Shown: one piece after another, positions 36,035 to 45,923 of the stretch
Layout of the letters: every line of letters starts with the position of its first letter
Position numbering within the stretch: the first letter of the stretch is position 1
Source of the DNA: Helicobacter cappadocius
Lineage (GTDB): Bacteria > Campylobacterota > Campylobacteria > Campylobacterales > Helicobacteraceae
Direction: 5' to 3'
DNA: 64,000 nucleotides
Assembly: GCF_030688855.1 (NCBI RefSeq)
Contig: NZ_JAUYZK010000001.1
Coordinates: 124,001-188,000, forward strand
Position numbers and translations under genes: made by a program
The notes under the pieces: model-generated
Database searches by the model: none
What the model saw: the letters and a program-made list of their open reading frames with translations, nothing else
Told to the model about the DNA's origin: nothing

Positions 36035-37201
36035 TTATTGATAAATATATTCTTTTGTTAAAGGCAAATCGTTATTCACATTGTTTGTTAGCAATAGTTG
36101 AAATAAATCCACACTACCTACGCGAAATGCCGAAGCACAACTATTTAAATATAATCCCCACATACGAATAAATCTCTCATCGTATTTCTGGGATATTTTA
36201 TCCAAGTTTTCATTGAAATTTTTATACCAAATATCTAATGTTTTTGCGTAATGTATTCTCAAGCTCTCTGCCATTAAAAGATGGAAATCTGACTCGCTCA
36301 TAATAGAAATAACCTCTCTTAAAGATGGCAAATAACCGCCTGGAAAAATATATTTATCAATCCAAGCATTGGTATCTCCTTCAAAACAACACATAATTGA
36401 GTGTAGCAAAAACATCCCGCCGGGTTTTAAGACTTCTTTTACTTTCTTAAAATAAAGTGGAATATTAGCCTTGCCCACGTGTTCAAACATACCCACACTT
36501 ACAACTTTATCAAATTGATACAAACTGCCATCTAAATCTTGATAATTCAAAAGCTTAATAGTTATCTTGTCTTCTAATCCTGCATCTTTAACCCTTTGAG
36601 TAGCTGCCTTGTATTGTTCCTCACTGATAGTTATACCCAATACATCTACCCCATAAGTCTGTGCCGCCCTAATAGAAAGCCATCCCCATCCACATCCTAT
36701 ATCTAAAAGTTTTTCACCTTTTTTTAGGTCAAGTTTTTTGAGAGTATGATCAAGCTTTTGAAGTTGGGCTTGATGAAGCGAATCTTCAGGAGTCTTAAAA
36801 TAAGCACAAGAATAACTCCAAGTTTCATCAAGCCAAATTGAATAAAAATCATTTCCAAGATCATAATGGCTTGAAATATTTGATTTTTCTTTAGCACTGC
36901 TTTGCATAGGTTTTGCATTATCGTGTTTATGTAAATTATCATAATTGCCATGTAAATATAAAACCCTTGCGATCTCATCCATTGAACCTTCTATATCAAT
37001 GACTCCATCCATATATGCCTCTGCAACAGTTAAGGACATATCTTTTTTAATATCACTAAATTTCAGTGGTCTATTTATTTTGATTGTGAATTTGGGTGGA
37101 TTAGAGCCATTTGTAATTTTATCTCCATCCCAAAAAACAACAGCATAATCACCCATATTCCATTTCTTGAACGCCATTTTTAATATCATTTTTGAAAACA
37201 T
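36035..37201 (-). CDS. cfa: Cyclopropane-fatty-acid-phospholipid synthase
   Basis: The product has 388 residues. The SAM loop is LLDIGCGWGWLSIRAAQ, and the CFA signatures ISSHYDLGNDFYSIWLDETWSYSCAYF and GMFEHVG are present, together with the C-terminal bicarbonate-binding type region. It adds a methylene bridge to unsaturated acyl chains of membrane lipids and is linked to acid resistance in H. pylori (HP0416). A TATAAT and a 28-bp palindrome are directly upstream. The neighbour in H. pylori, metG, is 15 kb away here. Confidence 0.94.
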   Translation of the reverse strand: MFSKMILKMAFKKWNMGDYAVVFWDGDKITNGSNPPKFTIKINRPLKFSDIKKDMSLTVAEAYMDGVIDIEGSMDEIARVLYLHGNYDNLHKHDNAKPMQSSAKEKSNISSHYDLGNDFYSIWLDETWSYSCAYFKTPEDSLHQAQLQKLDHTLKKLDLKKGEKLLDIGCGWGWLSIRAAQTYGVDVLGITISEEQYKAATQRVKDAGLEDKITIKLLNYQDLDGSLYQFDKVVSVGMFEHVGKANIPLYFKKVKEVLKPGGMFLLHSIMCCFEGDTNAWIDKYIFPGGYLPSLREVISIMSESDFHLLMAESLRIHYAKTLDIWYKNFNENLDKISQKYDERFIRMWGLYLNSCASAFRVGSVDLFQLLLTNNVNNDLPLTKEYIYQ

Positions 37202-37232
37202 TTCAAAGCACCTTGCATAACAAATTTGGACT

Positions 37233-37238
37233 ATTATA
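37233..37238 (-). promoter_or_regulatory. Candidate -10 box of cfa
   Basis: TATAAT on the minus strand, 32 bases before the cfa ATG. The 28-bp palindrome begins 5 bases upstream and covers the expected -35 position. Confidence 0.5.
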
Positions 37239-37242
37239 ACAC

Positions 37243-37270
37243 TTTGAGTTTAAAGTACTTTAAACTCAAA
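37243..37270. promoter_or_regulatory. 28-bp perfect palindrome over the cfa promoter, candidate operator
   Basis: TTTGAGTTTAAAGT is followed without a gap by its exact inverse ACTTTAAACTCAAA. It lies between divergent cfa (ATG at 37201) and alaS (ATG at 37359). Its centre matches the -35 position of the cfa promoter, so a bound regulator would most simply repress cfa. The outer TTTGAGTT/AACTCAAA arms occur again before tpiA at 49950-49971. Confidence 0.6.
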
Positions 37271-37358
37271 CCAAAACACCGATTTATTACTCGTTAATTA
37301 AAGGCGATTTTTGATAAAATTTCAATTTTATATCTCAAGCCAAAAAACTGAGGAAAAA

Positions 37359-39932
37359 ATGAATACAGATATTCGAGATAAATTTTTAAATTTTTTCAAA
37401 TCAAAAGGTCATCAAATCTATGAAAGTATGCCTTTAGTGCCTGATGACGCTAGTTTGCTTTTTACCAACGCAGGAATGGTTCAATTCAAAGACATATTCA
37501 CCGGTAAAATCCCTACACCGACAACCCAAAGGGCAACATCCGCACAACTATGCATACGTGCTGGAGGAAAGCATAATGATTTAGAAAATGTGGGCTATAC
37601 AGCTAGACATCATACACTTTTTGAAATGTTAGGAAATTTTTCTTTTGGAGATTATTTTAAAAAAGATGCAATTGCTTATGCTTGGGAATTTGTAACTAAA
37701 GAACTCGGATTTTCTAAAGATGTTTTGTATGTCACTGTGCATCAAGATGATGATGAGGCCTTCAATTTATGGAGTGAACACATTGATATTGACAGAATCA
37801 AGAAGATGGGGGATAAAGACAACTTTTGGCAGATGGGAGATACGGGTCCTTGCGGTCCTTGTAGTGAAATTTTTGTGGATCAAGGAGAAGAATTTTTTCA
37901 CTCACAAGAGGATTATTTTGGAGGTGATGGGGATAGATTTTTGGAGATTTGGAATCTTGTGTTTATGCAATATGAAAGAAGTGCTGATGGAAAACTCCAC
38001 CCACTTCCCAAACCTAGTATTGATACAGGAATGGGACTAGAAAGGGTTCAAGCACTTTTAGAAGGCAAAAGAAGCAATTTTGATTCTTCTATATTTATGC
38101 CATTGATTCAAGAGGTTTGCAAAATTACAAACCAAGCATACAGCTATGAAAGTGGCGCAAGTTTTCGTGTGATTGCCGATCACGCTAGAGCAGTAGCTTT
38201 TTTACTTGCACAAGGAGTGAATTTTGACAAAGAAGGCAGAGGTTATGTCTTGCGCAGGATTCTAAGAAGAGCTGTTCGTCACGGATATTTGCTTGGTTTG
38301 AATCAACCCTTTTTATACCATATCGTAGAAAAAGTATGCGATCAGATGGGGGGGCATTATCACTATCTCACACAAAAAAAACAAGCTATCTCACAACAGT
38401 GCAAGAACGAAGAAACAAGATTTTTTGAAACCATTGAATCAGGAATGGAAATGTTCAAAAAAGAACTTGAATCCCTTCCAAAAAATACTCCATTTAGCGG
38501 TGAAGTAGCCTTCAAGCTTTATGATACTTATGGTTTTCCGCTTGATCTCACACAAGATATGCTTAGGGATAAAAAAATAGCGATTGACATGGAAAAATTC
38601 GAATCTTGTATGCAAGAACAAAAAAAACGTGCTAAAGCTTCTTGGAAGGGTAGCGGGGATGAAATCAAAAATGGAGATTTTATAGAATTGTTAAATAGAT
38701 TTGGTTCAAACCAATTTAACGGTTATGAGTACTCTAATTTTAGCAGTAAAGTTTTAGCATTGCTTGATGAAAACTACAAAGAAGTAAAAGAGCTTAACAA
38801 TAGCGGCTACATCCTCTTTGAAACTACTCCATTATATCCTGAATCTGGAGGAGCAATAGGCGATAGAGGGGAGCTCTATAGAGGGGAGAAAAAAATAGCT
38901 GATGTTTTAGATACTAAAAAATACTTTGGCTTAAATATTTCTCAAATACATGCGCTAGACACGATAAAAGTCAATGAAATACTAGATATTGTTGTAAGTT
39001 CTCTTCGAGATGAAATAAGCAAACACCACAGTGCAACGCATCTTTTGCACGCAAGTTTGAGGAAAATATTAGGATCACATGTTTCTCAAGCTGGAAGTCT
39101 AGTAGAAGCAACTCGATTGAGATTTGATTTTTCTCACCCCAAAGCACTTAGTACTGAAGAACTTGAAATCATTCAAGAAGAGGTAAATCGTCTCATACTT
39201 AAAGGTATTGAAACAAAAACTGAACTTCTACCCATACAAGAAGCAAAATCAAAAGGGGCAATGGCACTTTTTGGCGAAAAATATGGTGATATTGTCAGAG
39301 TTATCAGTTTTGATGAAGATTCTTGCGAATTCTGCGGAGGAATCCATATAAAAAACACTGCCAACATAGGAAGTTTTTATATCACTAAAGAATCTGGGGT
39401 GAGTAGCGGAGTTAGAAGGATTGAAGCTGTGTGCGGGAGAGCTGGGTATGAATGGGGAAAAAACGCACTGAAAACACTTGAAAATGCAAGAGGAGTATTA
39501 AAAAATCAAGATATTGATGCAGGAATATTAAAACTCAAAGAGCAGATAAAAGAACTCAAAGAAAAAATTTCTAAATCAAGCTCTGTTGTAGATTTAAAAC
39601 CTATTGAGCAAATAAAGGGTGTAAATATTATTATTGAAAAAATCCAATCAGGAAACATCAAAGAAATAATCGATATTGCAAAAAACAATAATGACAAAAT
39701 AGCTATCCTCTTACTTCAAGAAGAGTACGGGAAAATCTCCCTAGCTTGTGGAGTTAAAAATGCTCCTTTAAAAGCTGGTGAATGGATAAAAGGGGTTGCT
39801 AATATTATGCAAGGACAAGGTGGCGGAAGAGATGATTTTGCCACTGCAGCAGGCAAAGATATTGACAAGATAAAAGAAGCACTCAAATTCGCTCAAGATT
39901 TTGCAAGAGAAAAGATCGAGGAAAGAGATTGA
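37359..39932 (+). CDS. alaS: Alanyl-tRNA synthetase
   Basis: The product has 857 residues from the ATG at 37359 ([18 protein letters not shown]), preceded by GAGG; a longer frame of 16 codons upstream is not needed. It shows [16 protein letters not shown] (motif region), the class II core, the editing domain with [13 protein letters not shown] and CEFCGGIHI (zinc-binding HxxxH..CxxxH type), and the C-terminal DHHA1 domain with [12 protein letters not shown]. All domains are present. It overlaps maf by 4 bases. Confidence 0.96.
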   Translation: MNTDIRDKFLNFFKSKGHQIYESMPLVPDDASLLFTNAGMVQFKDIFTGKIPTPTTQRATSAQLCIRAGGKHNDLENVGYTARHHTLFEMLGNFSFGDYFKKDAIAYAWEFVTKELGFSKDVLYVTVHQDDDEAFNLWSEHIDIDRIKKMGDKDNFWQMGDTGPCGPCSEIFVDQGEEFFHSQEDYFGGDGDRFLEIWNLVFMQYERSADGKLHPLPKPSIDTGMGLERVQALLEGKRSNFDSSIFMPLIQEVCKITNQAYSYESGASFRVIADHARAVAFLLAQGVNFDKEGRGYVLRRILRRAVRHGYLLGLNQPFLYHIVEKVCDQMGGHYHYLTQKKQAISQQCKNEETRFFETIESGMEMFKKELESLPKNTPFSGEVAFKLYDTYGFPLDLTQDMLRDKKIAIDMEKFESCMQEQKKRAKASWKGSGDEIKNGDFIELLNRFGSNQFNGYEYSNFSSKVLALLDENYKEVKELNNSGYILFETTPLYPESGGAIGDRGELYRGEKKIADVLDTKKYFGLNISQIHALDTIKVNEILDIVVSSLRDEISKHHSATHLLHASLRKILGSHVSQAGSLVEATRLRFDFSHPKALSTEELEIIQEEVNRLILKGIETKTELLPIQEAKSKGAMALFGEKYGDIVRVISFDEDSCEFCGGIHIKNTANIGSFYITKESGVSSGVRRIEAVCGRAGYEWGKNALKTLENARGVLKNQDIDAGILKLKEQIKELKEKISKSSSVVDLKPIEQIKGVNIIIEKIQSGNIKEIIDIAKNNNDKIAILLLQEEYGKISLACGVKNAPLKAGEWIKGVANIMQGQGGGRDDFATAAGKDIDKIKEALKFAQDFAREKIEERD

Positions 39933-40480
39933 TTGTTTTAGCTTCTTCTTCTCTTGTGAGGGCAAGATTGTTAGAAAAATTTGGGGTTGATTTTATACAA
40001 AAACCGGTTGATTTTGATGAAAATACCATTTACACCAAAAACCCTAAAGAATTTGCTTATCAAGCAACACTTGGAAAATTTAAAACAGCTATTGAAACAT
40101 TGGGGATTAAAACTCCCTTGCTATGTGCTGATACAGTTATTAATACAGAAGGGATTTTACAAAGAAAAGCTGTGAATATTGATGATGCTAAAGCTATCTT
40201 AAGCCTACAAAATGGCAAAAATATTGAAGTATTAACCTGTATGATGTATAAATCTGAAAAATTAGAATTTATTGATATTTCATCCACTCAATACAAACTA
40301 GCTACTTTTAATATCAAAGCTCTTCAAAGGTATCTAGATTCTAAAAAATGGGAAGGAAAAGCTGGGTGTGTTATGATAGAAGGATTTCATAAAGACTATA
40401 TTATTAGTCAAAAAGGGCTAGAAAGCACAGCTTTGGGTTTAAGTGTGGAAAAAATATTACCATTTTTAGGACTTATATGA
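39929..40480 (+). CDS. maf: Maf-family nucleotide pyrophosphatase
   Basis: The product has 183 residues, started at TTG (ATTGATTG overlap with the alaS stop). The Maf signature [19 protein letters not shown] is at the N-terminus, and the catalytic acids are in LLCADTVIN and [11 protein letters not shown]. Maf proteins hydrolyse modified or canonical dTTP/UTP and are linked to division arrest. The order alaS-maf-ccoS-like fits H. pylori HP1241-HP1239 as recalled. Confidence 0.9.
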   Translation: MIVLASSSLVRARLLEKFGVDFIQKPVDFDENTIYTKNPKEFAYQATLGKFKTAIETLGIKTPLLCADTVINTEGILQRKAVNIDDAKAILSLQNGKNIEVLTCMMYKSEKLEFIDISSTQYKLATFNIKALQRYLDSKKWEGKAGCVMIEGFHKDYIISQKGLESTALGLSVEKILPFLGLI

Positions 40481-40698
40481 ACACAAGTATTTTAATTGTA
40501 ATGCTTGTTACCTCAATTATAATAGGTTTTTTGGGTCTTTTGGCATTTTTATGGGGTCTAAAAACAGGGCAATTTGATGATGAAAAAAAAATGATGGAAG
40601 GTGTTTTGTTTGATGGTGTTGATGATTTAAACGAAGCAGCAAAAAAAGAACAAAAACAAAAAAACATTAAAAGGAGCAAAAATGAACAAAATTTATGA
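40477..40698 (+). CDS. ccoS: CcoS-type cbb3 oxidase assembly protein
   Basis: The product has 73 residues: one membrane helix ending in FLWGLKTGQFDDEKKMM, the hallmark WxxxxGQFDD of CcoS, then a charged cytoplasmic tail rich in Lys and Gln. CcoS is needed for cofactor insertion into cbb3 oxidase. It overlaps maf (ATGA) by four bases and the next gene by 17 bases. It is far from ccoNOQP and ccoI, so the assembly genes are dispersed. Confidence 0.85.
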   Translation: MNTSILIVMLVTSIIIGFLGLLAFLWGLKTGQFDDEKKMMEGVLFDGVDDLNEAAKKEQKQKNIKRSKNEQNL

Positions 40699-41641
40699 TG
40701 TAGCTATCATTGGTGCAGGACCAGGCGGAATCGCTTCAGCCATTGAAAGCGTCGTTATTGGGATTAAAGATACGATTATGTTTGAAAAAGGCGAGGAACA
40801 CTCTATGACCATTCGCAAATTCTACAAAGATAACAAACGCGTAGATAAAGATTATAAAGGACAAAAAGTAGAGCTGAATGGAAATATATTTTTTGATGAT
40901 GGAACCAAAGAGAGTACCCTAGAACTATTTAGTGAAATACTCAAGAATCACAATATTGAAACTCACTTTAAAACAGAAATCGAATCCATCAAACAAAATC
41001 CCGATGGATTTTTACTGACTACTACAGACAATAAAGCTTATAATGCTAAATATATCGTAATCTCTATAGGAAAAATGGGACAACCCAACAAACCTGCATA
41101 CAAAATACCAATCACATTACTAAAAAAAGTTTCCTATAACATTAATGATTGCAAAGAAGGTGAGAAAATTCTAGTAGTGGGAGGAGGAAACTCCGCTGTT
41201 GAATACGCTTGTTATCTTGCAACCATCACAGATACAACCCTCAATTATCGACGCACAGAATTTACACGTATTAATGATTCTAATGCCCAAAACTTAAAAG
41301 AAGTTCTCCAAGAAGGAAAACTCAAATCAAAATTTGGAATCGATATTGAAAGTCTTGAAGATGAAAATGGAAAAATCAAAGCTAATTTCAATGATGGTAG
41401 CTGCGAGACTTTTGATAAGGTGGTCTATGCTATCGGAGGAGTTGCTCCTGTAGATTTTTTAAAAAAATGTGGCATTACACTAGATGAAAACAATATTCCT
41501 ATCTGTAATGACAAACTAGAGAGTTCAATCAAAAATCTGTTTGTAGCTGGAGATATTTTATTTAAATCTGGAGGATCTATTGCTACTGCACTCAATCATG
41601 GGCATCAAATAATCAAAGAAATCAAAAGCAGAATGTCCTAA
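40682..41641 (+). CDS. fqrB: NAD(P)/FAD oxidoreductase, thioredoxin-reductase-like without CxxC (FqrB type)
   Basis: The product has 319 residues. FAD-binding GAGPGGIASAIES is at the N-terminus, the NADPH-binding GGGNSAVEYACYLA in the middle, and FVAGDI near the C-terminus. The CxxC pair of thioredoxin reductase is missing. This is the form of HP1164/Cj0559, shown to be flavodoxin:quinone reductase, which couples NADPH with flavodoxin and pyruvate oxidation. The upstream ccoS-like gene shares the operon. The substrate assignment is by family. Confidence 0.8.
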   Translation: MNKIYDVAIIGAGPGGIASAIESVVIGIKDTIMFEKGEEHSMTIRKFYKDNKRVDKDYKGQKVELNGNIFFDDGTKESTLELFSEILKNHNIETHFKTEIESIKQNPDGFLLTTTDNKAYNAKYIVISIGKMGQPNKPAYKIPITLLKKVSYNINDCKEGEKILVVGGGNSAVEYACYLATITDTTLNYRRTEFTRINDSNAQNLKEVLQEGKLKSKFGIDIESLEDENGKIKANFNDGSCETFDKVVYAIGGVAPVDFLKKCGITLDENNIPICNDKLESSIKNLFVAGDILFKSGGSIATALNHGHQIIKEIKSRMS

Positions 41642-41746
41642 TTCATTGGAATATTCTGCTTAAAAAGATTGTTAATAAATTTATAAGTATTTTATTCAGA
41701 AAAATATCCTAAAATAATCTCGTATATAATTTTATAGGAGGTCAAG

Positions 41747-41971
41747 ATGTTTCACGAATACCGAGATGAAATCTCCGCCTTAAAGGCAAAAAATGCTCAT
41801 TTTGAAAAAATATTTGAAGAGCATAACGAATTAGATAAAAAAGTAACGAATGCTGAAAATGGTCTCAATCCCTTATCTGATATTGAATTAGACAAACTAA
41901 AAAAGCAAAAACTCAAACTCAAAGATGAAGTTTATGCAATGATCATGGAATATCGAAAAAATAGCCATTAA
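41747..41971 (+). CDS. YdcH/DUF465 family small protein
   Basis: The product has 74 residues. It begins MFHEYRDEISALKAKNAHFEKIFEEHNELDKKV and continues with the second helix LSDIELDKLKKQKLKLKDEVY. This two-helix hairpin (about residues 1-70) is the DUF465 (YdcH/SlyX-like) pattern. The function is unknown. GGAGG lies before the ATG. It is followed by a convergent gene with a stem-loop between. Confidence 0.85.
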   Translation: MFHEYRDEISALKAKNAHFEKIFEEHNELDKKVTNAENGLNPLSDIELDKLKKQKLKLKDEVYAMIMEYRKNSH

Positions 41972-41974
41972 AAA

Positions 41975-42009
41975 TAATTTTTGAGGGTTAGAACTATTTG
42001 CCCTCAAAA
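41975..42009 (-). terminator. Terminator after the ThiDN-like gene
   Basis: TTTTGAGGG (41979-41987) pairs with CCCTCAAAA (42001-42009), with a 13-base loop that includes the stop codon at 41994-41996. On the minus strand the stem is followed by ATTATTTTTA. Confidence 0.6.
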
Positions 42010-42428
42010 TACTTCAAGATAAATTTCTTCTCAAGTTCGTAAAGTTCATACCTAATGCATTTAAAAACTTCACTTTCTCCAAATTCAAACAATTCTCTAT
42101 GCTTAAGATATTCTTCTAGCACTCTTGAACTTTCCTGTGCTCGTTTGAAATTTGCTAGTACTATTTTAGATAATTCATCACGGTTAATTTCCGAAGAAAT
42201 GGTTTTTTTTAAGACATCTTGTATGCTATCGCGATGACGAAGTAAAGAATTGAAGTTTTTTAGTTTGGCTTTATGTCGTAGATTCTTTAAACTTAAGGCA
42301 ATATCTTCATCGTTGTGAAGATACCTAGCAGTATCTTCAACAACTCTTATTCCCTCTTTTAGACGGTTAAGGTTCGCATCAAGGATTCTATAAACTCCCT
42401 TAGTCGTCTCTTCCACCAAATAATCCAA
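41994..42428 (-). CDS. ThiDN-like helical protein (thiamine-phosphate synthase-associated domain)
   Basis: The product has 144 residues, all helical: YRILDANLNRLKEGIRVVEDTARYLHNDEDIALSLKNLRHKAK, then RAQESSRVLEEYLKH. The double pattern RxxExxRVxED/RAQESSRVLEEY is that of the N-terminal domain attached to some ThiE proteins; relatives standing alone are often annotated as thiamine-phosphate pyrophosphorylase. The ThiE TIM barrel is absent, so that activity should not be assumed. It overlaps the Bax-inhibitor gene by 29 bases. Confidence 0.65.
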   Translation of the reverse strand: MDYLVEETTKGVYRILDANLNRLKEGIRVVEDTARYLHNDEDIALSLKNLRHKAKLKNFNSLLRHRDSIQDVLKKTISSEINRDELSKIVLANFKRAQESSRVLEEYLKHRELFEFGESEVFKCIRYELYELEKKFILKYFEGK

Positions 42429-43095
42429 TAAGTTGCAAAATAGAAATAAAGATATTTAAAAAATCCAAATACAAACTAACAGCAGCATCTACTGGACTAT
42501 CATATCTCCCTCTGACCATATTTTGAGTGTCATAAGCCACATAAACACTAAACAACACAGCACAAGCACCTGCGATGACTGCTTGAAAAATAGGTGAACC
42601 TAAGAAAATATTTACCAGCGAACAGACCACAACAACAATCAAAGCTATAAAAAGCATTTTTCCCATATTCGCCAAATCAGATTTAGTTTTAAGTGCAAAA
42701 ATACTCATCACACCAAAAATAATGGTGGTCATTCCTAAAGCCTGCCAAATAGCTCCAGCCCCAGCTCTAGCAATCACATATCCCAAAAGTGGAACTAAAG
42801 TAACCCCTGACAAAAATGTGAAAATAAAGAGCATCATCACATTCAATCCAGGCTTACTCTTAGAAAACATCAAGCCAAACAAAGCTGCAAACTCAGCAAT
42901 AAAAATTGCCCACTTATAAGCAATCACAGCTTCGAAATAACTAAACCCTACCAAAGCTCCAATCGTTGCAAAAAGCAAACTAGCGGCAAAAAATTTATAA
43001 GTTGTTTTTACAAAACCCACCAATGCTGTATCGCTCATTACATTGGCATACTCTTGAGTTCTGCTATTCATATAATTTCTATCATATAGTCCCAT
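42400..43095 (-). CDS. Bax inhibitor-1/YccA family membrane protein (HP0920 type)
   Basis: The product has 231 residues with seven membrane segments. The Bax1-I features are LLFIFTFLSGVTLVPLLGYV-like, FGVMSIFALKTKSDLANMGKMLF and the C-terminal AYDTQNMVRGRYDSPVDAAVSLYLDFLNIFISILQL. E. coli YccA interacts with FtsH; the role in Helicobacter is unknown. It is divergent from gapA, as in H. pylori HP0920-HP0921. Confidence 0.9.
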   Translation of the reverse strand: MGLYDRNYMNSRTQEYANVMSDTALVGFVKTTYKFFAASLLFATIGALVGFSYFEAVIAYKWAIFIAEFAALFGLMFSKSKPGLNVMMLFIFTFLSGVTLVPLLGYVIARAGAGAIWQALGMTTIIFGVMSIFALKTKSDLANMGKMLFIALIVVVVCSLVNIFLGSPIFQAVIAGACAVLFSVYVAYDTQNMVRGRYDSPVDAAVSLYLDFLNIFISILQLIGLFGGRDD

Positions 43096-43246
43096 ATCTA
43101 ACCCCTTTTTTTGGTTTTACGAAAATGACGCTCAAATACTACTCTTTTTGTGTCAAGAAATTGTAAATTGAAATAAATCGCTTTTTATGAAACTATAAGA
43201 TAAAATAATAGAAATATTTTATAGGCATTTGAAGGGAACTGAACTT

Positions 43247-44257
43247 ATGTCCAAACTAAAAATTGCTATCAATGGCTTTGGCAGATTGGGTAGAAGCATT
43301 GCCAGAGTCATTACTAACAGAGATGATGTAGAACTTGTAGGTATAAACGATGCTAGTGAATGGGAAATCCTTTCTTATTTGCTTGAAAACGACAGCACTC
43401 ACGGACATTTTCCAAAATCAGTATCATATGAAAATAACCAACTTTTCATAGACTCAAAACCTGTCAAAACTTTTTCCTATAGCAATCCTAATGATTTGGA
43501 TTTTACCATCTGCGATGCAGATGTAGTCATTGAATCATCAGGAAAATTTCTAACACAAGAAGAAGTAAAGCATCACATCAAAAAAGGTATCAAAAAAGTC
43601 GTATTTTCAGCTCCTACAAATGATGAAACACCGACTTTTGTAATGGGAGTAAATCACCATCTTTACAATGGACAAAATATCATTTCTAACGCCTCTTGTA
43701 CCACAAATTGTCTAGCTCCAATTTGTCAAATCATTCACGAAAATTTTGGCATACAAGCAGGTACGCTAAGCACTATTCACAGCTATACAAACGATCAAAA
43801 TCTACTCGACAGTGCTCACAAAAGCGACAAAAGGAGATCTAGGGCAGCAGCAGTTAATATCATTCCTACAAGTACAGGAGCAGCCAAGTCTATTTATAAA
43901 ATCCTCCCAGATCTTAAGGGAAAGCTTCATGGACATAGCATTCGAGTTCCTGTTATAGATGTGTCTATGGTGGATCTTAATCTTGAATTAAAAGAGCCTA
44001 TCTGTGCAGATATTATCAATGATACGCTAATAAATGCTTCAAAAAACAGATACGCTGGAATATTGGGTATTGATGAGAAATATGGCGTGAGTACAGATTT
44101 TTTAAACGATCCTAGAAGCTCCATTGTGGCAAAAGATCTAACCTTTAGCATTGGAAAAATGGTAAAAATTATGGCGTGGTATGATAATGAATGGGGTTAT
44201 TCCAATCGAATAGTTGATTTATGCGTGTTTGTTTCCAAACAATCAGGTATAAATTAG
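43247..44257 (+). CDS. gapA: Glyceraldehyde-3-phosphate dehydrogenase
   Basis: The product has 336 residues from the ATG at 43247 (MSKLKIAINGFGRLGRSIAR); AAGGG lies ten bases before it. The NAD fold is at the N-terminus, the catalytic Cys in SNASCTTNCLAP (about residue 152) and the catalytic His in IHSYTNDQNLLDS. The C-terminal WYDNEWGYSNR is present. It serves glycolysis/gluconeogenesis. With tpiA at 50026 it is one of two triose enzymes in the window. The cofactor (NAD or NADP) is not clear from the sequence. Confidence 0.94.
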   Translation: MSKLKIAINGFGRLGRSIARVITNRDDVELVGINDASEWEILSYLLENDSTHGHFPKSVSYENNQLFIDSKPVKTFSYSNPNDLDFTICDADVVIESSGKFLTQEEVKHHIKKGIKKVVFSAPTNDETPTFVMGVNHHLYNGQNIISNASCTTNCLAPICQIIHENFGIQAGTLSTIHSYTNDQNLLDSAHKSDKRRSRAAAVNIIPTSTGAAKSIYKILPDLKGKLHGHSIRVPVIDVSMVDLNLELKEPICADIINDTLINASKNRYAGILGIDEKYGVSTDFLNDPRSSIVAKDLTFSIGKMVKIMAWYDNEWGYSNRIVDLCVFVSKQSGIN

Positions 44258-44319
44258 TCTCAGATATAAATATTTGTAATAACTATAAAATTCACCATAT
44301 GCTAAAAATATTTCGTTAA

Positions 44320-45882
44320 TCAAATTTGACCTTCCGGAAATATTTTTGCGAAAAAATTAATCATTCTAACAAACCAACTCGTGTCTGGAGAATGTTTTTT
44401 ATCCACAGTTTCATCACCTTCTATCCCCTCCCATATGACTTTATTTTTCCTAAGCACTAAATGCCATGCTTTTTTCATTTCAATTTGCATCAGTTTTTTT
44501 GTTTCTTTTGCAAAATCTTCATTGTCAAATACCGCTACCACTTCTGTGTTGATATTTTCAGAACGTTGATCAAGATTAAAGCTCCCTACCCAAGTGATTT
44601 TATCATCAAAAACAATGGTCTTGCTATGCAAGGAAGCTCCTGAACTCCTTTTTCCGCGAATTTTAATTTTACCTTCACTGCGTTTGTATTCATAGACATT
44701 TGCACCCATTTTTACAAGTTTATCGCGATACCTCTCCCAAGCACTATAAACCACCAAAGCATCTGTAGAAGAGAGCGAATTGGTCAATATACTGATTTCA
44801 GTACCCTTATTTATGGCGTCTTTAAAATACCTTAGCCCTTTTTTTCCCGGCACAAAATACGCTGAAGAAATATAGATAGAATCTGTTGAGGAATTCCAAA
44901 TTTCTTTAAGTGCAAGGGTTATTGGGCTAGGTACTTTTTTTTCTACTTTTTCAGGAGAATCAGCTATGAGTTGTGCATTGCCCCAATAAATTTCATTTTT
45001 TCTATTTTTGTATCTAAAAATAAAATTATCAATAGCCAAATTATATATTTTCCAATCCTCTGGAGATCCTTCGATTTTTTTGATATATTTGGAATAGTTT
45101 TTCATATATTTTTTCATCTTCGATTTAGAAGGCAAAAATCCAACCGGAATGGAGCGATGAAAATTCCAATACTCTCCAAAACTTCTATGAGCCTCCTGTG
45201 CAACCTCACCTAAGAAAAAAATATCTGTATCAGAAAAATTAACATTCAAGTTGTTGTCAAAATAATTATCTGCAATATTTCTGCCACCAATAATAAGAGC
45301 GATATTATCAACAATAAAAAGCTTATTATGCATTCTCTTATTGATTCTTGAAAAATCATAAACCATCTCTGGAAATCTAAGAAAATGGATTCTATTCCTG
45401 TAGGGATTGAAAATTTTCACACTAATATTAGGATGATTATCCAAAGCTATGACATCAGAAAAATCAGAATCAAGACCATTATCATCAATCAAAATTCGGA
45501 TCTTAACTCCACGATTTGCAGCTTCCCAAATCTCATGCATTAAAACCCTTGAAGCAATATCATTCTTATAAATATAAGTTTGAATATCAATACTTTTTTG
45601 GGCCATTCTAGCCAAAGAAGCACGATGAAGGAGTGCATAAGAACCATCTTTTATAATCATTGCACCGCTCTGATTGGGAAAACTCTGAAGTTCCTTCAAA
45701 TAAACCTTAGCTATATCCGTATGAAGCGGATCGAATTTTCTAGTAGTATCATTAAAAAGAGTATTTTCTTTAGAAATGCTTTTTGTAGAAGCAATGATAG
45801 AAGAGCAGCCCACTAGAACAAACAATGCCACACATACGACAACTAACACATTTGTTCCACTGAGCATACTCACCCTAATCAA
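44320..45882 (-). CDS. Phospholipase D/cardiolipin-synthase-like lipoprotein (HP0190 type)
   Basis: The product has 520 residues. A lipobox-like end of the signal peptide (LFVLVGCSS) suggests a lipoprotein. Two HKD motifs are seen: MHNKLFIVDNIALIIGG and LHSKTIVFDDKITWVGS. This is the PLD superfamily of the Cls C type. It may act on phospholipids in the periplasm or outer membrane; whether it synthesises cardiolipin or degrades lipid is open. It lies after frdB in the same direction (41 bases), the order seen in H. pylori HP0190-HP0193. Confidence 0.8.
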   Translation of the reverse strand: MIRVSMLSGTNVLVVVCVALFVLVGCSSIIASTKSISKENTLFNDTTRKFDPLHTDIAKVYLKELQSFPNQSGAMIIKDGSYALLHRASLARMAQKSIDIQTYIYKNDIASRVLMHEIWEAANRGVKIRILIDDNGLDSDFSDVIALDNHPNISVKIFNPYRNRIHFLRFPEMVYDFSRINKRMHNKLFIVDNIALIIGGRNIADNYFDNNLNVNFSDTDIFFLGEVAQEAHRSFGEYWNFHRSIPVGFLPSKSKMKKYMKNYSKYIKKIEGSPEDWKIYNLAIDNFIFRYKNRKNEIYWGNAQLIADSPEKVEKKVPSPITLALKEIWNSSTDSIYISSAYFVPGKKGLRYFKDAINKGTEISILTNSLSSTDALVVYSAWERYRDKLVKMGANVYEYKRSEGKIKIRGKRSSGASLHSKTIVFDDKITWVGSFNLDQRSENINTEVVAVFDNEDFAKETKKLMQIEMKKAWHLVLRKNKVIWEGIEGDETVDKKHSPDTSWFVRMINFFAKIFPEGQI

Positions 45883-45923
45883 CGCTTAAAGACCTAATTG
45901 TTTTTAATTCCAATCCTCTGCAT

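Noticed and set aside
37311-37358. Upstream extension of AlaS by 16 codons
   Set aside because: The ribosome site GAGG directly precedes the ATG at 37359, and the extension is not part of the conserved protein.
38348-38354. G7 run in alaS
   Set aside because: It is in frame in a conserved essential gene and too short to be a typical variable tract.
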